Of a stretch of DNA of 49,244 nucleotides, positions 24,474 to 35,100 are shown in pieces. The stretch comes from Gemmatimonas sp. (GTDB taxonomy: Bacteria; Gemmatimonadota; Gemmatimonadetes; Gemmatimonadales; Gemmatimonadaceae), in the NCBI GenBank assembly GCA_025361705.1, contig JANYJW010000070.1, forward strand, positions 1-49,244, in the 5' to 3' direction. Both the position numbers and the translations under genes were made by a program. The stretch's first letter is position 1, and each line of letters begins with the position of its first letter. Below the pieces are notes generated by a model. It saw nothing but the letters and a program-made list of their open reading frames with translations, was not told the origin of the DNA and ran no database searches.

Positions 24474-27149
24474 GTGACGCCACGCGTGCGACGGGTGCTG
24501 CTGTGTTGCGCCCTGCTCGGCAGCGCCGTGCAGCCCGCTATGGCACCGATGGCAGGCGCGCAGCGTCCGCCGCGCATCGACCGCTCGGCGTGGATGAATG
24601 CGCGCCGGCCCGTGGAGCAGCGCGTGCAGGCGCTGCTGCGGCAGATGACGCTGGAGGAGAAGTTCTGGCAGCTCTACATGGCGCCCGGGGATCCGCGCCG
24701 CGACTCGACGTGGCGACACGGCGCGTTCGGCGTGCAGCTGCTCGCGCTCCGCGAACCGGGAATCACGTCGGACTCGGCGGCCACGATGGCCAACGACGTG
24801 CAGCGCTGGTTCATTGAGCGCACCAGGCTGGGCATCCCCGCCCTCGTCTTCGAGGAAGGCGTCCACGGTTTGATGCAGCGTGGGGCGACGGTCTTCCCGG
24901 CGGCGATAGGTCTCGCGGCAACGTGGGACACGTCGCTCGTGCGCGCCGTTGCGACCGTGATTGGCAGTCAGTCGCGGGCGACTGGCGTCCGGCTGCTGTT
25001 ATCGCCGGTGGTGAACCTTGCGCGCGACCCACGGTGGGGGCGCGTCGAAGAGACGTACGGTGAGGACTCGTGGTTGAGCAGTGCGATGGGCGCGTCGTAT
25101 GCGGGGGCGCTCGAGCGCGCCGGTGTCGTGGCGACGCCCAAGCACTTCGTCGCGAACGTCGGCGACGGCGGGCGTGACAGCTATCCCATCGCGCTCGACC
25201 GGGCAACGCTCGAAGACCTGTACTTCCCGCCGTTCCGCGCCGCGATTGAGCGTGGCGGCGCGCGCGCGGTCATGGCCGCGTACAACAGCGTCATCGGACT
25301 GCCGGCGTCAGCAAGCGCCGAGTTGTTGACGCGCACGCTGCGCGGCGCGTGGCGGTTCGGCGGCGTGGTGATTGCCGACCAGGGCGGGGTGGGCGGCGCC
25401 AGCGTGCTGCATCACACGGCCGCCGACTATCCGGAGTCCGCGGCGCAGGCGTTGCGCGCCGGGCTCGACGTGATCTTCCAATCGGGCGCGCACGACGCGG
25501 CGCTCTTCTGGCCGGCGTTTCGCGATGGCCACATTGCGCGCGCTGTGGTCGATAGTGCCGTAGCCCGCGTCTTGCGGCTCAAGTTCTCGCTTGGGTTGTT
25601 CGAGCAACCCTATGCAGCGGCGCACTGGACGTCGCAGGACCCTGAGCGCGTCAACGACGTGACGGTCGGATCAGTGATCGCCCAGCGCGCGGCCGAAGCA
25701 TCGGCGGTGCTGCTGCGCAATGAACGCTCGACGCTGCCGCTGGCTCGGTCGATGCGAAAGGTCGCGTTGATCGGGCCGGCGACGCTGCCGTTCGGGGGAT
25801 ACACGGTGCCTCCAACGGACCCGACGCCGATCGCCATCGCCTGGATGCAGGCGGCACACGAGGGCGAGTCGGTGCAATGGGCGCCAGGACCCGGCATCGC
25901 CGACTCGTCGTGGATGCCGGTGCCGACCGCAATGCTGTGGCATCAGGCGGCGGGCGGGGGCGTCGCAGGACTTCGCGGCGAGTACTTCGCCAGCGCCGAT
26001 TTCGACGCGGCACCGGCCAGTGCGCGCGTTGATGCGACCATCGACTTCCGGTGGACATTCAACCGGCCGGCGCGGGAACTCGGCACCGATTGGTACGCCG
26101 TGCGGTGGAGCGGTGCGGTCGTCGTGCCGCCGGGCAGCGCGCGGCATCTCGCCGTCGAGGGGGATGACGGCTATCGCCTGTGGGTCGATGACTCGCTCGT
26201 CATCGATGCCGACCGCAAGACGTCCTACAGCCTGCGCGCCGCCGCCGCTCCGTTTGCGCCCGGTGTGCATCGCGTGCGCCTCGAGTACCGGCAGACCACG
26301 GGCACCGGCCGCATCCGTCTGTTGTGCGACCAGGCCAACGGCCGCGAGGCGGACGCGCGGATCGCCGAGGCAGTGGAGTTTGCGCGCACGTCCGACGTGG
26401 CCATCGTGACGGTTGGCGTCGACGAAGGCGAGTTCCGCGATCGATCGTCGCTGCGCCTGCCCGGACGGCAGGAGGAACTGATCACTCGAATCGCTGACAC
26501 GGGCACGCCGGTCGTTGTCGTCATTGTGTCGGGTGGTGCGGTGATCACCACCCCGTGGATGAATCGCGTGGGCGCCGTGCTGCAGCTTGCGTATCCCGGC
26601 GTGGCTGGTGCGTCGGCGCTGTCGCGACTGTTGCATGGCACCACGAGTCCGGCTGGCCGGCTCCCGTACACCGTACCGCGCAGCGAAGGCCAGCTGCCGC
26701 TCGTCTACGACCATCTGCCCACCGGCCGTGGCGACGACTACGTGGACCTCACGGGGCAGCCGCTCTTTCCGTTTGGATTCGGGCTGAGCTACACGACGTT
26801 TGCGTACTCGAAGCTCGAGCTGTCGAGGCCTTCGGCGGGTGTTCGCGACTCGGTGCGCATTCGCTTTCGGCTGAAGAACACGGGCGCAGTGGCGTCGGAC
26901 GAAGTGCCGCAACTCTATGTGCGTCACGTCCTCGCACCCACCGCGCAGCCGGTGCTCGCGCTCCGCGGTTTCGGGCGCGTCCCGCTGCAACCTGGCGAGG
27001 AGCGTGAGGTTGTGCTGCCGCTGGCCGTCGCCGACCTTGCCGTGCGCGACCTCGATGGACACCGTCGGGTGCTGCCCGGTACCGTGATCCTCTACATCGG
27101 CGCCTCCTCGCGGGACATCCGCCTGCGTGGCACCCTGACCATCCAATGA
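24474..27149 (+). CDS. Secreted GH3 beta-glycosidase with inserted PA14 domain
   Basis: A large enzyme of 891 residues with a signal peptide (VRRVLLCCALLGSAV..., cut near MAGAQ). The N-terminal GH3 barrel ends in GGVVIADQGG, where D302 is the predicted nucleophile. The C-terminal GH3 sandwich carries the acid/base loop VGVDEGEFRDRSSLRLPG. A PA14 domain (about residues 495-620: RGEYFASADFD, FRWTFNRPA, DGYRLWVDDSLV) is inserted within the C-terminal half, as in beta-glucosidases such as K. marxianus BglI. A fibronectin-III-like tail completes the protein. I chose GTG 24474 for the compact signal peptide; ATG 24447, overlapping the EVE gene, is the alternative. Its stop overlaps the fucosidase start. 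Confidence 0.9.
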   Translation: MTPRVRRVLLCCALLGSAVQPAMAPMAGAQRPPRIDRSAWMNARRPVEQRVQALLRQMTLEEKFWQLYMAPGDPRRDSTWRHGAFGVQLLALREPGITSDSAATMANDVQRWFIERTRLGIPALVFEEGVHGLMQRGATVFPAAIGLAATWDTSLVRAVATVIGSQSRATGVRLLLSPVVNLARDPRWGRVEETYGEDSWLSSAMGASYAGALERAGVVATPKHFVANVGDGGRDSYPIALDRATLEDLYFPPFRAAIERGGARAVMAAYNSVIGLPASASAELLTRTLRGAWRFGGVVIADQGGVGGASVLHHTAADYPESAAQALRAGLDVIFQSGAHDAALFWPAFRDGHIARAVVDSAVARVLRLKFSLGLFEQPYAAAHWTSQDPERVNDVTVGSVIAQRAAEASAVLLRNERSTLPLARSMRKVALIGPATLPFGGYTVPPTDPTPIAIAWMQAAHEGESVQWAPGPGIADSSWMPVPTAMLWHQAAGGGVAGLRGEYFASADFDAAPASARVDATIDFRWTFNRPARELGTDWYAVRWSGAVVVPPGSARHLAVEGDDGYRLWVDDSLVIDADRKTSYSLRAAAAPFAPGVHRVRLEYRQTTGTGRIRLLCDQANGREADARIAEAVEFARTSDVAIVTVGVDEGEFRDRSSLRLPGRQEELITRIADTGTPVVVVIVSGGAVITTPWMNRVGAVLQLAYPGVAGASALSRLLHGTTSPAGRLPYTVPRSEGQLPLVYDHLPTGRGDDYVDLTGQPLFPFGFGLSYTTFAYSKLELSRPSAGVRDSVRIRFRLKNTGAVASDEVPQLYVRHVLAPTAQPVLALRGFGRVPLQPGEEREVVLPLAVADLAVRDLDGHRRVLPGTVILYIGASSRDIRLRGTLTIQ

Positions 27150-28555
27150 CCACACGCCGGGAGTTTCTTGCCGCATCGGCGCTCGCCGCCACGTGTACCG
27201 CGCGCCCTCGGCACGCGCAGGCGCAGGCCGAACGCGATGTGCTGCAGCGCACCACGCGGCGCGGGGCCCCGCGTCCGCGGCCCACCCCCGCGCAGCTGCA
27301 ATGGCAGCGCGATGAGTTCGCACTGTTCCTGCACTTCGGAGTCAACACCTTTACCGACCGCGAGTGGGGCGACGGCACGGAAGATCCCGCGATCTTCAAT
27401 CCCATCGCGCTCGATGCGCGGCAGTGGGCGCGCACGGCGCGTGCGGCCGGCGCGCGCAGCGTGATTCTCACGGCCAAGCACCACGACGGCTTCTGCCTGT
27501 GGCCCACGGCGACCACGCGCCACTCGGTGGCGAGCAGCCCATGGCGCGGCGGAGCGGGTGACGTGGTGCGTGAGTGCGCCGACGCGGCGCGCGCCGAGGG
27601 ACTGCGCGTCGGGCTCTACTGCTCGCCGTGGGACCGCAACGCCAGCGTGTACGGCGACTCGCTGCGCTACAACGACTTCTACATCGCGCAGCTCACCGAA
27701 CTGCTGACGCAGTACGGCGCGATTGCCGAAGTCTGGTTTGATGGCGCCAACGGCGAAGGACCGAACGGGCGCAGGCAGGTCTATGATTGGCCGCGCATCT
27801 GGGGTACGGTGCGCCGCCTGCAGCCAGACGCGGTGATGTTCTCCGACGCGGGTCCCGACGTCCGCTGGATCGGCAACGAACGTGGTTCGGCCGGCGATCC
27901 CAACTGGTCAACCGTCGATCCGTCGATCGTCACGGCGCCGGGGGTGGACGGCCCGGAGATCATCCGCTCGTTGCAGCATGGTGATCGCGACGGCACCGTC
28001 TGGCGTCCGGGCGAGACCGACGTGTCCATACGCCCGGGCTGGTTTCATCATGCGACGGAAGACGCCAAAGTGAAGACGGTTGATGACCTGGTTGGCATCT
28101 GGTTCTCGTCGGTGGGGCGCAACAGCAAGCTCCTGCTCAACGTGCCGCCCGCGCGCGACGGGTTGCTCGCCGTGGCCGACGTGGAGCGCTTGCGCGAGTT
28201 CAAGGCGGCGCGTGATGCCGTGTTCGCACGCGAAGTGCAGCCGCTGCGCTGGACCTGGCGTGTCGATGCCATGAAGCGAGTCGAGGGGACGGCCGTCCTC
28301 GCGCAGCCCGCGACCGTTGGCGTGGTGCGGCTGGCAGAAGCCGTTGAAGACGGCCAGCAGGTGGCGCGCTATGTCGTCGAAGGCGACGGCGGCAATGGCA
28401 CCTGGCGCGCGCTGGCGCGCGGCGAAACCATCGGCTGCTGCAAGCTGGACCGCATCGACGCGCCGGTTCGCGTCACGCGGCTGCGCGTGACGGTCGAGGA
28501 GTCAAACGACGTGGTGGCCGGGTTGCAGGTGCGGGCCTTCGCGGTTCCGGCGTAG
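27146..28555 (+). CDS. Tat-exported GH29 alpha-L-fucosidase
   Basis: A 469-residue enzyme with a twin-arginine leader (TTRREFLAASALAA, cut near HAQA). The GH29 signature is strong: HFGVNTFTDREWGDG, then ILTAKHHDGFCLWPT, with the nucleophile D199 in VWFDGANGEG. The pattern most resembles the plant FUC1-like group of GH29, which often acts on alpha-1,3/1,4-linked fucose. The C-terminal 130 residues form a small beta-domain (VRLAEAVEDGQQVARYVVEG...). Its ATG overlaps the GH3 stop by four bases (ATGA), so the two enzymes are made together and probably attack the same fucosylated glycan in sequence. Confidence 0.92.
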   Translation: MTTRREFLAASALAATCTARPRHAQAQAERDVLQRTTRRGAPRPRPTPAQLQWQRDEFALFLHFGVNTFTDREWGDGTEDPAIFNPIALDARQWARTARAAGARSVILTAKHHDGFCLWPTATTRHSVASSPWRGGAGDVVRECADAARAEGLRVGLYCSPWDRNASVYGDSLRYNDFYIAQLTELLTQYGAIAEVWFDGANGEGPNGRRQVYDWPRIWGTVRRLQPDAVMFSDAGPDVRWIGNERGSAGDPNWSTVDPSIVTAPGVDGPEIIRSLQHGDRDGTVWRPGETDVSIRPGWFHHATEDAKVKTVDDLVGIWFSSVGRNSKLLLNVPPARDGLLAVADVERLREFKAARDAVFAREVQPLRWTWRVDAMKRVEGTAVLAQPATVGVVRLAEAVEDGQQVARYVVEGDGGNGTWRALARGETIGCCKLDRIDAPVRVTRLRVTVEESNDVVAGLQVRAFAVPA

Positions 28556-28642
28556 ATTCACAGCGTCCCGGCCCCCTCTGGCGTATCACTGGTGACCGCG
28601 GTCACCATGATGCGCGGTGACCACCCGAACCGGGTTCCAACG

Positions 28643-30544
28643 ATGACCCTGCGTTCCCTCGGACTTCTCGCCGTCGCACTCTGCGCCGGTGCGTCCACGA
28701 CTGCCGCACAGCGCGGCGCCCCGCGCACTGACGCTCCCGCTGGCCCACCGAAGGTTCTCGTCGTCCCCGGGTTGCGCGCCGGCACCAGCGAGTTCGCGCT
28801 GACCAACTACCCGGAAATGAAGCCGCTCGTCCCCGGCCAGATGGACTTCAAGCACTACCACACGCGCGCCGAGATTGAGGAGTGGCTGCACAAGTGGGCC
28901 AAGGAGCATCCCGATTTCGTCGAACTGAGTTCGGTGGGCAAGAGCTTCGGCGGCGTCGACATCCTTCAGCTGACGCTGACCAACAAGAAGACCGGCAAGG
29001 ACACCGACAAGCCGGCGGCGTTCTTTGAGGGCGGGCGCCACTCGGGCGAGATCACCGGCACGGAGAGCGCGCTGTATCTCGCGTGGTACCTCATTGAGAA
29101 CTATGGTAAGAATGCCGACGTCACGAAGCTGCTCGACGCGAAGGCCGTCTACCTCAAGCCGATCAACAATCCCGACGGCTCTGACCTGTACCGTCTCACG
29201 GCACAGTCCAACCGCAGCACGGTGCGTCCGTACGACGATGATGGCGACGGCCTGCTCGACGAGGATCCGCCGGAAGACATCGACGGCGACGGCTTCATCA
29301 TGCAGATGCGCAAGTACGTGGGCCCGGGCAAGGGCGACGCCGTCAAGGACACGCTCGACAAGTCGGGGCGCCTCATGCGCCGCGTCGGCGCGGGCAAGGG
29401 CGATTATCTGCTGATGCAGGAAGGGATCGACAACGACGGCGACGGCCGCGTGAACGAGGACGGCATCGGCGGGCTCGACCTGCACCGCAACTACCCCGAG
29501 AACTGGCGCCCGATGCGCGAGGCGACGGGACGCGGCTATGTGCAGGGCGGCGCCGGCGAGTATCCGCTGTCAGAGACGGAGACGCGCGCCGTCGTGCTCT
29601 TCCTGATGACGCACCCGAACGTCAGCGTGGTGAATTCGATGGACACCGCGGTGCCGATGATGCTCCGCCCGCCCTCGACGTGCGAAGAGACGGAGTGCAT
29701 GTACCCGGCCGACCTGAAGTTCTTCCAGCACTTTGACTCGGTCGGCATTGCCAAGACGGCCTATCCGTGGGCCGGCGACGTTTTCCGCACGTACAACACA
29801 CGCGGCGGCGTGAACCCGATCACCGGCGACTCGGCGCGCCCTGAGCCGCTTTTCGGTCACGGCCCGGACTTCGGCTACTTCCAGTACGGCGCCATCTGGT
29901 ACGGCGACGAACTGTGGAATGGCGGCCGCGAGAAGGACTACAATGGGGATGGAAAGATCGACGACTACGAGGTGCTGCGCTTCTGTGACGAGGAGTACGG
30001 CGGCAAGTGCTTCAAGCCGTGGACGAAGTTCAATGCCGGCGCTCCGCTCGGCGAAGTCGAGCTCGGCGGCTTCAACCCAAAGTTCTGGTCGCAGAATCCG
30101 CCGGCGGAGTGGCTGGAGAAGTGGGCGCGCAACGAGGCGATGTTCAACCTGTACTTGGCGCAGTCACTGCCGTCCGTGGAGATCGTCGACATCACGTCGG
30201 CGCTTGTAAAGCCCGCCAAGCCCGTCAAGGGCGCCAAGGTGGTGGCCGACTCCGCCACGCATGAGATCAAGATCACGATGCGCAACAGCGGGCGGCTGCC
30301 CACGGCGCTCGAAATGGCCAAGCGCGTGAAGATCGTGCGCCCGGACATGATCACGGTGCGCGGGGCAACGCCGAACACGCGCGGCATCGGACGGCCGCCG
30401 GAGTTTTTCCTGAACGGCGGCGAGAGCAAGGTCATCACGATGCGCGTCAAGGTGGGCGCCGCCGCTGAGGACCGCAAAGTCAACTTCCGGTTCACGAGTA
30501 CGCGCGGCGGGTTGATCGACAGGGAGTTCCAGATCGTGCCGTGA
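28643..30544 (+). CDS. Secreted M14 carboxypeptidase with EF-hand-like calcium loops
   Basis: A protein of 633 residues with a signal peptide (MTLRSLGLLAVALCAGAS..., cut near TAAQ). The zinc motif is GGRHSGE, the NNPDGSDLYR segment supports substrate binding, and GLDLHRNYPENW carries the third ligand. Four DxDxDG-type loops are woven into the catalytic region (DDDGDGLLDED, DIDGDGF, DNDGDGRVNED, NGDGKIDDYE), suggesting calcium stabilisation of the extracellular enzyme. The last 130 residues form a beta-sandwich (KITMRNSGRLPTALEM..., ESKVITMRV). I chose ATG 28643 because it gives a direct signal peptide; an ATG at 28592 would add 17 residues. Confidence 0.9.
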   Translation: MTLRSLGLLAVALCAGASTTAAQRGAPRTDAPAGPPKVLVVPGLRAGTSEFALTNYPEMKPLVPGQMDFKHYHTRAEIEEWLHKWAKEHPDFVELSSVGKSFGGVDILQLTLTNKKTGKDTDKPAAFFEGGRHSGEITGTESALYLAWYLIENYGKNADVTKLLDAKAVYLKPINNPDGSDLYRLTAQSNRSTVRPYDDDGDGLLDEDPPEDIDGDGFIMQMRKYVGPGKGDAVKDTLDKSGRLMRRVGAGKGDYLLMQEGIDNDGDGRVNEDGIGGLDLHRNYPENWRPMREATGRGYVQGGAGEYPLSETETRAVVLFLMTHPNVSVVNSMDTAVPMMLRPPSTCEETECMYPADLKFFQHFDSVGIAKTAYPWAGDVFRTYNTRGGVNPITGDSARPEPLFGHGPDFGYFQYGAIWYGDELWNGGREKDYNGDGKIDDYEVLRFCDEEYGGKCFKPWTKFNAGAPLGEVELGGFNPKFWSQNPPAEWLEKWARNEAMFNLYLAQSLPSVEIVDITSALVKPAKPVKGAKVVADSATHEIKITMRNSGRLPTALEMAKRVKIVRPDMITVRGATPNTRGIGRPPEFFLNGGESKVITMRVKVGAAAEDRKVNFRFTSTRGGLIDREFQIVP

Positions 30545-30568
30545 CGGCGCACTGCCGTGACGGCCCCC

Positions 30569-30599
30569 GCGCCCCGCGACGATGACCGTCGCGGGGCGC
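30569..30599. terminator. Bidirectional terminator hairpin between convergent genes
   Basis: GCGCCCCGCGACG (30569-30581) and CGTCGCGGGGCGC (30587-30599) are perfect 13-base arms around ATGAC. The hairpin lies between the M14 peptidase stop and the stop of the convergent decarboxylase. There is no T-run, as expected for a very stable GC stem. Confidence 0.75.
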
Positions 30600-30606
30600 G
30601 GCGCGT

Positions 30607-32088
30607 CTACGCCCGCATCTCCGCTTCGATGGCGCGCGCCAGCGGCGCAATGCCGTCCGCAAACCGCTCCAGGTCGGCCCAGCGCGTGCGATGGTTGGTG
30701 ATGCAGGTGCGGATCACGTAGCGTCCGTGGACCATCGATCCGCTCGGCACCGCCAGCCCGGTCTCCTGAATGCGCAGCAGGAGCTCGCGGTTGAGCGCGT
30801 CGCATTGGTCGCCCGTGAACCCTGTTGGCACCCAGCGCCAGCACGCGATGTTGAGCGACACCGGCGCGCTGAGCTCGATGCCCGGCACCGGCGCAATGCG
30901 CTCGGCGAACGCGCGCGCCTGCTGCACGTTCTGCTCGATGATGGCGGCGATGCCGTCGACCCCGTGCGCCTTGAACGACATCCACGCCTTGAGCGCCTTG
31001 AAGCCGCGTGTCAGTTCGGGGCCGCGTTCGGCAAAGGTGAGGCCGCCGGCAATCACACCGCGCCCTTCATCGCGCAGGTAACTCGGCGTGAGCGAGAATG
31101 CGGCGCGCTGCGCCTCGGCGTCGCGCACCAGCACGCAGGCAATCTCGAACGGCAGGAAGCCCCACTTGTGCAGGTCGAGCGCCAGCGAGTCGGCGCGCTC
31201 GATGCCGCGCACCAGCGGTGCGAGCGCGGGCGACAGCCGCGCGAGCGCGCCGAACGCGCCGTCGACGTGGAACCAGCAGTGCTCAGCCGCCGCGAGGTCG
31301 GCGAGTGCGGAGAGGTCGTCGGTGGCACCGCTGTTCACCGTTCCCGCCGTCCCAATCACGCAGATCGGGCGCAGCCCTTCGGCGCGGTCGGCACTGATCA
31401 TCGCGCGCATTGCAGCCACATCAACCCGAAACGCGTCGTCCACCGGCACCTTGCGCAGCGACACGCTGCCAAGCCCGAGCAGCTCGACGCATTTCTGCGC
31501 CCAACTGTGCGTTTCGCTCGAGGCGTACACGGTGAGGCGCGGCCCGCCGAGCGCGCCGAGCGTGCGCACGTCGTAGCCCGCCCCGGCGTGCCGCGCGACC
31601 GCGAGGCCGAGGTAGTTGGCCATCGTGCCGCCACTCATCAGCAGTCCGCCGCTTGTCGCCGGCAGTCCCATCAGCTCGGCGAGCCACGCGATGACGCGCT
31701 CCTCGACGAGACGCGGTGCGTCATTGAAGCCGGCCATGTGCGGGTTCATGCCGGCCGCGAGCATGTCGGCCATCATTCCGAGCGGTGTACCGTTGCCCTG
31801 CACCCAGCCGAAGAAGCGCGGGCTGCGCGAGCCATTGGTGTACGGCAGCACGTGCGCAAGGAACTCGTCGTACACCTGCGACTCGCCTTGCGGTGCGTGC
31901 GGAACGCCCTCGGTGACAAGTGCCACGCGGACGGCGGACGGCAGCGGCGTCCACGCCGGGCGGTCGGGCAGGGTACGCAGGAAGTCGAGCGAGTCGTCCA
32001 CCATGCGGTGGGCGAGCGCGCGAAACGCATCCCAGTCACTGGGATCAAGCGTTGCATCGGTGCGGGCGGAGATCGGTGTGTGGGGCAT
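30607..32088 (-). CDS. PLP-dependent group II amino-acid decarboxylase
   Basis: A protein of 493 residues with the group II (aromatic-L-amino-acid / glutamate-type) decarboxylase pattern: SPRFFGWVQGNGTPLGMMADML, SGGTMANYLGL, SSETHSWAQKCVELLG, IGTAGTVNSGATDDL, WFHVDGAFG and the Schiff-base lysine in LALDLHKWGF. The conserved His that stacks on PLP is in ETHSW. The likely substrate is an aromatic or acidic L-amino acid; the reaction releases CO2 and an amine. I chose ATG 32088, which begins MPHTPISARTD. The same frame continues open far upstream only as the antisense of the S41 gene. It diverges from the S41 peptidase across less than 60 bases. Confidence 0.9.
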   Translation of the reverse strand: MPHTPISARTDATLDPSDWDAFRALAHRMVDDSLDFLRTLPDRPAWTPLPSAVRVALVTEGVPHAPQGESQVYDEFLAHVLPYTNGSRSPRFFGWVQGNGTPLGMMADMLAAGMNPHMAGFNDAPRLVEERVIAWLAELMGLPATSGGLLMSGGTMANYLGLAVARHAGAGYDVRTLGALGGPRLTVYASSETHSWAQKCVELLGLGSVSLRKVPVDDAFRVDVAAMRAMISADRAEGLRPICVIGTAGTVNSGATDDLSALADLAAAEHCWFHVDGAFGALARLSPALAPLVRGIERADSLALDLHKWGFLPFEIACVLVRDAEAQRAAFSLTPSYLRDEGRGVIAGGLTFAERGPELTRGFKALKAWMSFKAHGVDGIAAIIEQNVQQARAFAERIAPVPGIELSAPVSLNIACWRWVPTGFTGDQCDALNRELLLRIQETGLAVPSGSMVHGRYVIRTCITNHRTRWADLERFADGIAPLARAIEAEMRA

Positions 32089-32145
32089 GCCCTGAGCATA
32101 GTCGGTCGGGATTCCGTAGACTATATGAATCTCAACCGGACCCCC
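32089..32145. promoter_or_regulatory. Very short divergent promoter region with ATAGTC/GACTAT inverted repeat
   Basis: Only 36-57 bases separate the decarboxylase and S41 starts. ATAGTC (32098-32103) and GACTAT (32119-32124) form an inverted repeat. Each arm contains a TAnnnT-like hexamer facing its own gene (TATGCT on the minus strand, TAGACT on the plus strand), so the arms may be two back-to-back -10 elements. Confidence 0.35.
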
Positions 32146-35100
32146 ATGACACGCATCCGCCTCTCGGTACTCGCCCTCGGCCTCGTCGCGGCCGGCGCGC
32201 TCCCCGCGCAGACCCGCATGCTGCGCTCCCCGTCCGTAAGCGCCACGCACATCGCCTTCGCCTACGCGCAGAACATCTGGGTGGTGGATCGCGCCGGCGG
32301 CGTGGCGCGACGCCTCACGAGCTTTCAGGGTGAGACGACCAACCCCAAGCTCTCGCCCGATGGGGCGCTCGTCGCGTTCAGCGCCGAGTATGGCGGCAAC
32401 ACCGACGTGTATGTGGTCTCGGTGGATGGTGGCACGCCCAGGCGTCTCACGTGGAACTCCGCGCCCGACGTGGTGCAGGGATGGACGCCCGACGGCAAGG
32501 CGGTGCTCTTTGCGTCGACGCGCGAGACGTTCGGTCCCGGTGCGGCGCCCAAGTTCTACACCGTGCCGGTGGATGGCGGCCCCGAGACGTACCTGAACAT
32601 CAATCGCGGCTATCAGGGACGCCTCAGCCCCGACGGCAAGCGCATTGCATACCGCATGAACCCCAGCTGGGACGAGGAGCGCCGCAACTATCGCGGAGGG
32701 CAGAACCGTCCCATCTGGGTTGCCGACCTCAAGACGCTCGACGTTGAGACGCCGCCGTGGAAGGACTCCAAGGACATGGAACCGGCATGGCTGGGTGATG
32801 TCGTCTACTTCATCTCCGACCGTGACGGCGTGGCGAACGTCTGGGCGTACGACACCAAGGCGAAGAAGCTCACGCAGGCCACCGACTTCTCCGACTTCGA
32901 CGTCAAGACGCTCGATGCCGGCGCGGGCGCGGTGGTCTTTGAGCAGGCGGGCTACATCCACGAGTTCGACCCGAAATCCGGCAAGGAGCATCGCATCGGC
33001 ATCTCGGCGACTGGCGACTTCCCGTGGATGATGGCCGGATGGAAAGACGTGAGCGCGCGAATCGGTACCATGGCGCTGAGCCCCACGGGGAAGCGCGCAG
33101 TGGTGGAGGCGCGTGGCGAGATCTTCACCATTCCTGCAGAGAAGGGCGACGTGCGCGCCATCGCGGCGTCGAGCGCGTCGGCCGAACGTGATCCCGCGTG
33201 GAGTCCCGATGGCAAGTCGCTGTCGTACTTCAGCGACCGGAGCGGCGAGTACCGGCTGTACATCGAAGCGGCCGATGGACTCTCGCCCGCGCGCGAGCTC
33301 GCACTGCCCAACCACAAGCACTACTACACGCCGGCCTGGTCGCCGGATGGCAAGCGCATTCTCTACACCGACACCGACCTCAAGCTGTGGGTGCTCGACG
33401 TCGCGAGCGGCCAGGCGAAGGTGATGGGCGAGGATCCGTGGATGGTGCCCACACGGACGATGAATCCCGTGTGGAGCCCTGACTCCAAATGGGTTGCGTA
33501 CGTGCGGCACCTCAACTCGCTCTACAAGCAGGTCGTAGCCGTAAACGTGGAGACCGGCGTCGCGAAGCCGATCACGGACGGCCTGTCCGACGCGTCGTGG
33601 CCTGCGTGGGACGCCAGCGGCAAGTACCTGTGGTTCCTGGCGAGCACCGACTTCGGGCTCAAGTCGCAGTGGCTCGACATGACCAACTATCCGTTCGAGG
33701 AGACGTTCGGTCTCTATTTCGCCATTCTTGCCAAGGGCGAGCCGACGCCGCTGATGCCGGAGAGCGACGAGGAGACCGGGGCGCCGGCGCGCGCCGCGCG
33801 TGGCGAGGCCGTGGCGGCCGACGCAACTCCTGGCGCACCGACAGCCGCAGCGCCAGTGCGTACCGCTGTCACGGTGACGATCGACTTCGACGGATTGGGC
33901 TCGCGCACCATCAGCGTCCCCGGCGTGGCATCGCGCAGCTACTCGCGCCTGCAGGCCGGCACGGCGGGCACGGTATTTCTGAGCGAGGCTGTGCCCGCAA
34001 CGGGCACTGGCGCCGGAGGCGCCACCCAGACGCTGCATCGCTATCAATTGCGCGACCGGCGCGCGACCGTCTTCGTGACGGGCGCGGCAGATTTCGACGT
34101 GAGCCACGACGGGCGCAAGCTGTTGTATCGCAGTGGTGGCGGTGGTGGCGCCGCCGGTGGCGCGCCGGGCGGCGCAGCGGCAGGCCCGTCGTTGTTCATC
34201 GTGGACGCGGCCGGTGCGCCTCCGCAGGCAGGCTCGGGGCGCCTCACCGCGACGCTGCGCGCGTGGATCGACCCGCGCGCCGAGTTCGCGCAGATCTTCA
34301 ACGAGGGCTGGCGCAACCAGCGCGACTACCTGTACGTGCCCAACATGCACGGCGTCGACTGGCCGCGCATGAAGACGATGTATGGCGCGATGCTGCCGTT
34401 CGTAAACCATCGCAGCGATCTCAACTACCTCATTGACCAGATGGGGGCCGAGATCTCCATCGGCCACTCGTACGTGCGTGGCGGCGACATGCCCGCCGTG
34501 CCGACCAGCACCGGCGGCCAGCTGGGCGCCGACTTCGCCATCGATCAGGGGCGCTATCGCATTGCGCGCATCTACGACAACGAGAGCTGGAACACCGACC
34601 TTCGTGCCCCGCTCGCCGTGCCGGGCGTGGACGTGCGAGTGGGCGACTACGTGATCGCCATCAATGGCGCCGAGCTGCGATCGCCCGACAACCTGTATCG
34701 CATGCTCGACGGCACGGCCGGCCGGCAGACGGTCCTGACCGTGAACGACAAACCGACAGCCGAGGGCGCGCGTCGCGTGACGGTGATACCCGTGGCGAGC
34801 GATCAGGGGCTGCGGTCGCGCGCATGGGTGGAGCACAACCGGCGCGTGGTGGACTCGCTGTCGAAGGGAAAACTCGCGTATGTGCACCTGCCAAACACCG
34901 GCCAGCCCGGGTACACGAGTTTCAACCGGTACTACTTCGCGCAGCAGGACCGGCTGGGCGCCATCATCGATGAGCGCTACAATGGCGGCGGGTCGGTGGC
35001 CGACTACATCATCGACGTGCTGCAGCGCGATTTCGACGGCTACTTCAACAACGTGGCCGGCGATCGCGTGCCGTTCACGAGCCCGGCGGCCGGCATCTGG

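Noticed and set aside
30691-32124. Upstream extension of the S41 frame across the decarboxylase gene
   Set aside because: No family similarity and no signal peptide would result; the ATG at 32146 or 32125 gives a proper signal peptide.
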